DNA from: Chitinophagaceae bacterium
GTDB taxonomy: Bacteria; Bacteroidota; Bacteroidia; Chitinophagales; Chitinophagaceae
DNA length: 57,995 bases
NCBI GenBank assembly: GCA_025933775.1
Contig: JAICZH010000004.1
Location: 1 to 57,995, forward strand
Direction: 5' to 3'
Made by a program: the position numbers and the translations under genes. Each line of letters begins with the position of its first letter. The stretch's first letter is position 1. Below the pieces are notes generated by a model. It saw nothing but the letters and a program-made list of their open reading frames with translations. It was not told the DNA's origin and made no database searches. Shown here piece after piece: positions 53,535 to 57,995 of the stretch.

Positions 53535-56423
53535 CTAAAGAGAAGGCCCATTGTGGCCGCCGCCATTAAAGGGTTGGCCGCCAAAACTGCGAAAATTTCC
53601 TTCTCTTTCATTATTATTATTGGCAGGGGCTTTACCAAAGTTCTTTAATTTATAGGTAAACGTAAGCATAAAATATTGTTGCAGTACCTGGTTTTGTACA
53701 TCCTGAATGTATGATTCGGTTACATTGCGTGTAATACTTTTATTTTGTTTCAACAAATCAAACACGGATAATTTTAATTCTCCGGCCTGGTTCTTTAAAA
53801 ATTTTTGCCCAACAGCAATATTCCACAACCAGTAATTCGTATTATAACCTCCGGATAATCCTTTATAATATTCGTTGGTTAAATCATTATTGAAAAATAA
53901 ACCTTTTTTGGTAAGGAGGTTAAGCTCAACGCCGGCTGATTGTGTAAAATAATTATTATTCAATGTTGGCTGAATGGTATTTTTTACATTATTAATATTG
54001 GCAGAATAAGATAAATTAAAATCAACATACTCGCTGATGTTGCTGGATAATACGGCTCCTAAATTATAATTATACGTATTGGAAATATTGCTCACATTAT
54101 TCAATAATCCGGGAAGTTTTGTATAACTGAATCCTGCATTCCAGTTAAGATTTGATTTTAAAAATTTTATGGGCATACCAAAAGTAAAAAATGATCTTGC
54201 GCTTATGTAACCATTCAGGTTTATAGGTTTTGATATTTGCGAACCCTTGAAAAGCGTGATGGTATTGGATAATGCCGAATCTTTGGAAGCCGTGTATGTT
54301 GCATTAGCCACATAATTATTTATTTGTTGTAAAAAAATATTTGCAAAAAAACTTTGACTTTTTAAACTATTGGTATAAGTATATCGTGCAATTAAATTAT
54401 TAGTGTATTGTTGTTGCAAATCAGGGTTGCCGGTTGTATAAAAAAACTGGTTGGAATTATTAATTACATTTTGCAATTGAGTTACAGATGGCGGGCTTAC
54501 CGAGCCACGATAAATAATCCGTAAATTACTTTTTGAAGAAAGTTTAAATCGGGAAAAAACATTTCCAAGAATATTGCTGTACGAATTATCAATATGAGAC
54601 ATTTGCGGAAAAACCTGGTCGCTTTTTAGTTCACTGTATTGATAAGAGATTCCTGCGGAAATCATATTATTTCTATCGCCGTGCCGATAAGTGATTCCGG
54701 CATTTTGTGTATTGTACGTATTAGTAAATTTATTGCTGAGGCTTGTATCCAGCAAAGAATATTTTGATGAACTATTATCATAATTAAAAGTTTCCTGGTC
54801 GGCATTATTATTAGAAAATGAAGGATTATAATTTGCCTGCAACTGTCCTTTTTTTCCAACAGGTTCGGTATAAACCAAATTAAAACCGTATTGATTATTA
54901 TGATTTGATTGGTTGGATAATTGTTGCAAAGAATCTGTTACGATGGTGGATTTATGATAAATATTTACTGCGGTTAAATAATTATTGCCAAGTTTATCGC
55001 TTGAGCTGTTGCTGATGCCAAGTGAAATACTTCTTCCTCTTTTGGCAAATGCATGGCGAAACAAAATTAAGTTGCTTAAATTATTTCCATGAAACTTACT
55101 GCTAATATCATTATCCGTTTGGCTGATGATATTTTGTTTTTCAACATCGGCATAGTTAATTCCATTTACAAAATTGATTGAATTATTATCCTGAAAATTT
55201 AGATTAGAAGTTACTAAAATAGAATTGTTGGAATCTATTTTATAATTCAGCCTGAAATTTACCCGGTTGTTATAATTCTTATTATCGGAAAGTGTATTTT
55301 CATCATAATAATTGCTGCTGTCGGCAGTGATAATGTTTTGTTGGTTGAGCGTTTGATTATTGGAAGTATTGCTGTTATTAAAAAAATAACTTCCGGTTAC
55401 ATCAATTTTTTTGCCCCATGCATCACTATAATTAATGCCAAATGCATTGGTTTTTGCAATACCATTTTGCTGCCCCACTGTGAAGTTACTTTGGTTTCCC
55501 CCTCTGAAATTTCCACCACCGCCGCCGCCACGCCTTCCGCCGCCACCGCGGTTTCCGGAGCTTGTTACACCCAACAAGTCCTGTGATGAAAAATTTTGCT
55601 GGTTCACATTATTCGTTAAGCCAATGAGCGAAATTCTTCTGTCGTTATTAAAAAAACTTACATTACCTCCGGCGCTGTATCTTCCATCAGTTCCATAACC
55701 TGCAAACACACGCCCGAAGTTACCATTGCGCATATCTTTTTTGGTAACAATGTTTATCGCTTTAGTTGTATTGCCATCATCAAAACCAGTAAGCTGCGCC
55801 TGATCACTCAATTTATCAAACACTTGAATTTTATCAATCACTTCTGCAGGAAGATTGCGTAAAGTTGCTGTGGCATCATCACCAAAAAAATCCCGGCCAT
55901 CCACTGTAACTTTTTTTACGGTTTCGCCTTGAGCAGTTACCGTGCCGCTTTTATCAACTGTTATTCCCGGCATTTTTTTAATGAGATCTTCACTCGTCGC
56001 ATCAGGATTTACTTTGTACTGACTGGCAGCATAATCAAGCGTGTCGCCATTTTGCTTTACCGGCGGCGGCGTACTATTTATAATGACGGTCTGAAGTGTT
56101 TTTGCGTCTCTTGAAATTTTAATAACTCCCAAATCATTTGTATTGGCTGCAATAGTAATAGTTGTAGCTGCCGTTTGATATCCGATTGATGTGGCGCTAA
56201 GCGTATAATTTCCCGGAACCACATTATCGAAAGTAAAAATTCCTTTATTATTAGTTACTGAAGAAAATTCATGGGAAGATGAATCGAGCGAGTTTAATTT
56301 TATGGTTGCATTTGGAACTGCTATGCTATCAGAAACATCCATCAAAACCCCTTTTACAGATTGTGCATTGGCGCCCGAAGAAATTATTATGGTAAATAAA
56401 ATAGCAAGTATAATCCGATGCAT
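53535..56423 (-). CDS. Outer-membrane beta-barrel protein with carboxypeptidase regulatory-like domain
   Basis: About 962 residues from ATG 56423; another ATG at 56444 adds seven residues before the signal peptide (MHRIILAILFTIIISSGANAQ). A CarboxypepD_reg-like domain (about 20-105) is followed by a plug-like domain (PPVKQNGDTLDYAASQYKV, TSEDLIKKMPGI, VTVDGRDFFGDD) and an outer-membrane protein family barrel (strands rich in Asn/Tyr/Ser). A glycine-rich stretch with RGGGG and FRGG lies near residues 280-300. No TonB box or SusD partner is visible. It is first in the operon with the ECF sigma factor, unlike the common FecIR order. Confidence 0.88.
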   Translation of the reverse strand: MHRIILAILFTIIISSGANAQSVKGVLMDVSDSIAVPNATIKLNSLDSSSHEFSSVTNNKGIFTFDNVVPGNYTLSATSIGYQTAATTITIAANTNDLGVIKISRDAKTLQTVIINSTPPPVKQNGDTLDYAASQYKVNPDATSEDLIKKMPGITVDKSGTVTAQGETVKKVTVDGRDFFGDDATATLRNLPAEVIDKIQVFDKLSDQAQLTGFDDGNTTKAINIVTKKDMRNGNFGRVFAGYGTDGRYSAGGNVSFFNNDRRISLIGLTNNVNQQNFSSQDLLGVTSSGNRGGGGRRGGGGGGNFRGGNQSNFTVGQQNGIAKTNAFGINYSDAWGKKIDVTGSYFFNNSNTSNNQTLNQQNIITADSSNYYDENTLSDNKNYNNRVNFRLNYKIDSNNSILVTSNLNFQDNNSINFVNGINYADVEKQNIISQTDNDISSKFHGNNLSNLILFRHAFAKRGRSISLGISNSSSDKLGNNYLTAVNIYHKSTIVTDSLQQLSNQSNHNNQYGFNLVYTEPVGKKGQLQANYNPSFSNNNADQETFNYDNSSSKYSLLDTSLSNKFTNTYNTQNAGITYRHGDRNNMISAGISYQYSELKSDQVFPQMSHIDNSYSNILGNVFSRFKLSSKSNLRIIYRGSVSPPSVTQLQNVINNSNQFFYTTGNPDLQQQYTNNLIARYTYTNSLKSQSFFANIFLQQINNYVANATYTASKDSALSNTITLFKGSQISKPINLNGYISARSFFTFGMPIKFLKSNLNWNAGFSYTKLPGLLNNVSNISNTYNYNLGAVLSSNISEYVDFNLSYSANINNVKNTIQPTLNNNYFTQSAGVELNLLTKKGLFFNNDLTNEYYKGLSGGYNTNYWLWNIAVGQKFLKNQAGELKLSVFDLLKQNKSITRNVTESYIQDVQNQVLQQYFMLTFTYKLKNFGKAPANNNNEREGNFRSFGGQPFNGGGHNGPSL

Positions 56424-56539
56424 ACAATAAAGTTGATTAACCATTTGACGATATAAAAAAATAAAACCTGTGGTTATTACATAAGCGGCAAAAAATCATT
56501 TTTAAAAACTTTCATTTTAATACAGCAAATATTATTTTA

Positions 56540-56560
56540 GTAAGGAATTTCATTTCTTAC
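56540..56560 (+). promoter_or_regulatory. Leader hairpin upstream of the DUF1579 gene
   Basis: GTAAGGAAT (56540-56548) pairs with ATTTCTTAC (56552-56560), nine pairs including one G-T, with a three-base loop, 14 bases before the ATG. It may affect message stability; its role is unknown. Confidence 0.35.
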
Positions 56561-56574
56561 ACAAAAAAAATTTT

Positions 56575-57144
56575 ATGAAAAAGATTGTTTGTATCACTTA
56601 TTCTTTACTGGCATTAAGCGCTTTTACCAAATTACATTCGCAGGATAATGCGGCCATGAAAGCCTGGCAAGAATATATGACGCCCGGCTCCGTTCACAAA
56701 ATGCTTGCAGCAAGTAACGGCACATGGAACGAAGATATCACTATGTGGATGACGCCGGATGCGCCGCCTACAAAAAGCACTGCTACTGCAGAAACTAAAA
56801 TGATAATGGATGGCCGTTACCAGGAATCCGTTTCAACAGGCTCTTTCAACGGAATGCCTTTTGAAGGAAGAAACCTTTTGGGCTATGATAATGCAAAAAA
56901 GATTTTTCAAAGTTCGTGGATAGATAATATGGGAACCGGAATTATGGAAATGCATGGCACTTGGGATGAGCCAACTAAAACAATAAATTTTACCGGAACC
57001 ATGGTAGATCCAACATCTGGTAAAGATATGAATGTAAGAGAAACTTTTACTTTTGTAGATGATAACAATCAATTGATGAATATGTATGCAACACAAGATG
57101 GCAAAGAGTATAAAAGCATGGAAATAAAATTTACAAGAAAATAA
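56575..57144 (+). CDS. DUF1579 exported protein
   Basis: 189 residues. A signal peptide (MKKIVCITYSLLALSAFTKLHS) is followed by a single lipocalin-like beta domain. Family marks are ASNGTWNEDITMWM, MIMDGRYQESVSTGSFNGMPFEGRNLLGYDNAKK and KDMNVRETFTFVDDN. DUF1579 proteins are periplasmic or secreted and of unknown function; their fold suggests binding of a small hydrophobic ligand. It diverges from the barrel gene and has its own terminator at 57181. Confidence 0.88.
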   Translation: MKKIVCITYSLLALSAFTKLHSQDNAAMKAWQEYMTPGSVHKMLAASNGTWNEDITMWMTPDAPPTKSTATAETKMIMDGRYQESVSTGSFNGMPFEGRNLLGYDNAKKIFQSSWIDNMGTGIMEMHGTWDEPTKTINFTGTMVDPTSGKDMNVRETFTFVDDNNQLMNMYATQDGKEYKSMEIKFTRK

Positions 57145-57180
57145 AAAATAGTTTAATAAAAATTACTTTACTAAAACTAG

Positions 57181-57203
57181 CCCGGCAAATAACCGGGTTT
57201 TTT
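57181..57203 (+). terminator. Rho-independent terminator after the DUF1579 gene
   Basis: Stem CCCGG (57181-57185) / CCGGG (57193-57197), then six T residues. Confidence 0.8.
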
Positions 57204-57267
57204 ATTTCATTAACACAACTAAAAATCATTTCAATTATCTTGCAGCTTTAAAAAATAAATTTTGAAT

Positions 57268-57780
57268 ATGGATTATAATAAAATTGTTTCGGTTACCGGA
57301 TTAACAGGTTTGTATGAACTTATTTCATCAAAGTCAGATGGAGCAGTGCTGCGCTCTTTAGAAGATAACAGCACCAAATTTGTAAGCACACGGCTGCATA
57401 ATTTTTCGCATCTGGAAAGCATTGAGGTGTTTACTACAAAAGATAATACCAATCTTGCCGAAGTGTTTTCTGCAATGAAAAAAAGTAAAGACAAAATGCC
57501 CGATGCCAACGGCGATGCAAAAGTTCTCAAAGCCTATTTTGAAAAAGTATATCCTGATCTTGATTTTGATAGAGTATATACCAGCGATATGAAAAAAATG
57601 ATTAAGTGGTTACATATTTTAGAAAAAAATAAAATAAAAATTGAATCAAAATCTTCTGAAGAGGCCGGCGAAAATGTAAGCGATAATGCCAATGCAAAAC
57701 CAATACAAAATCCACACGTAAAAGATCTGAAGCCGCAAAATATATCGCCGCGTAAAATAGAAAGTCGGGGAGTGAAGTAA
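57268..57780 (+). CDS. DUF5606 domain protein
   Basis: 170 residues from ATG 57268; a TTG two codons earlier is possible but unneeded. The N-terminus MDYNKIVSVTGLTGLYELIS, then STRLHNFSHLESIEVFTT and FEKVYPDLDFDRVYTSDMKKMIKWLHIL match DUF5606. This small cytosolic Bacteroidota family begins with an RNA-binding-like SH3 barrel. The C-terminus is low-complexity and basic. Its function is not known. It lies upstream of the M3 peptidase gene on the same strand, separated by short 7-bp tandem repeats. Confidence 0.82.
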   Translation: MDYNKIVSVTGLTGLYELISSKSDGAVLRSLEDNSTKFVSTRLHNFSHLESIEVFTTKDNTNLAEVFSAMKKSKDKMPDANGDAKVLKAYFEKVYPDLDFDRVYTSDMKKMIKWLHILEKNKIKIESKSSEEAGENVSDNANAKPIQNPHVKDLKPQNISPRKIESRGVK

Positions 57781-57826
57781 TGGTGAGTTATGAAGTGTGA
57801 ACTAAAATCTTTTCACTTTACCTTTT

Positions 57827-57861
57827 ACCCGATACCCGAAACCTGAAACCTGATACCTGAT
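57827..57861. repeat. Five tandem 7-bp repeats (ACCTGAT-type)
   Basis: The units are acccgat, acccgaa, acctgaa, acctgat and acctgat. They lie nine bases before the M3 peptidase ATG, where copy-number slippage could change spacing to an upstream promoter. Confidence 0.8.
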
Positions 57862-57870
57862 ACCTTCACC

Positions 57871-57995
57871 ATGATACAAGCATCTGCCGATATAAAAAAA
57901 TCAGAAAGAAAATTTATTCCCAAAGATTTATCTATAACCAACTGGCAATCTATTGAACCTTTTTTTAAAGAATTATCTGAAAGAAAAATTAATTC
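57871..57995 (+). CDS. M3-family oligoendopeptidase, N-terminal part only
   Basis: The first 41 residues are visible before the window ends. The pattern FIPKDLSITNWQSIEPFFKE followed by LSERKIN matches the conserved start of Bacteroidota M3 metallopeptidases ('...F.iT.W..l.pyf..L..R.I.s'). The catalytic HExxH lies beyond the edge, so activity cannot be judged. It would hydrolyse short peptides in the cytosol. The start ATG 57871 is chosen because it directly precedes the family's N-terminal pattern. Confidence 0.65.
   Translation, partial: MIQASADIKKSERKFIPKDLSITNWQSIEPFFKELSERKIN

Overview
The window looks like a chromosomal segment of a Bacteroidota bacterium, most likely in or near Chitinophagales/Chitinophagaceae. 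The DNA is AT-rich. Many genes are preceded by the Bacteroidota sigma-A -7 box TAnnTTTG rather than by Shine-Dalgarno sequences. Lineage-typical genes are present: a gldA-type ABC ATPase, a PSP1/RicT protein, an EpsC-type serine acetyltransferase, a TamB-like giant protein, a carboxypeptidase-regulatory-domain outer-membrane barrel, DUF5606, DUF1543, DUF4184 and KorA. I found no insertion sequence, prophage, CRISPR array or rRNA operon.

Layout. 1-4.7 kb: the end of a DUF1080 gene, then sbcD-sbcC. 4.7-5.4 kb: an intact tRNA-Leu(GAG), a tiny GIY-YIG nuclease gene, and a second tRNA-Leu copy carrying three exact 20-bp palindromic insertions, one in or beside each loop. 5.4-8.3 kb: histidine kinase, glycosyltransferase, small membrane protein, a wrecked tRNA-Gly, tRNA-Gly(GCC), tRNA-Leu(UAA). 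8.6-13 kb: a CheB-CheR-PAS-histidine kinase fusion and a receiver protein. 13-19 kb: a glutamine-amidotransferase gene flanked by inverted ~100-bp repeats, DUF1543/DUF4184, and a sulfur cluster (cysM, epsC, OsmC, TsdA-like cytochrome). 19.5-29.2 kb: TamB-like protein, Lhr-type helicase with two in-frame palindrome insertions, uvrB. 29.2-39.6 kb: a signalling island with a 2045-aa kinase bearing ten 92-residue HAMP repeats, two more kinases with receivers or PAS, one further kinase and one stand-alone receiver. 39.8-47.6 kb: a secreted protein, glutathione peroxidase, holB, PSP1, gldA, eno, a DivIC/FtsB-like protein, a small protein and nth. 47.6-51.4 kb: korA, TMEM175-like channel, TauE/SafE permease. 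51.6-56.4 kb: outer-membrane barrel, ECF sigma factor, membrane anti-sigma candidate and two Spy-like proteins, in one likely transcription unit. 56.5-58 kb: DUF1579, DUF5606 and the start of an M3 peptidase.

How it works together. About a quarter of the window is histidine-aspartate signalling with no DNA-binding output domain, so signals must pass through protein contacts or phosphorelay. DNA repair is well represented (SbcCD, Lhr helicase, UvrB, Nth). The sulfur cluster covers serine activation, sulfur incorporation and probably thiosulfate or thiol chemistry. The sigma-factor operon resembles an envelope-stress module.

The most unusual theme is small palindromic or repeat elements that enter genes as well as spacers: three in a tRNA, one in a second tRNA relic, two in frame in a helicase, possibly one in a kinase, plus inverted-repeat cassettes between genes. 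This is my main candidate for an under-described system. The inference rests on sequence patterns only; no database search was possible.
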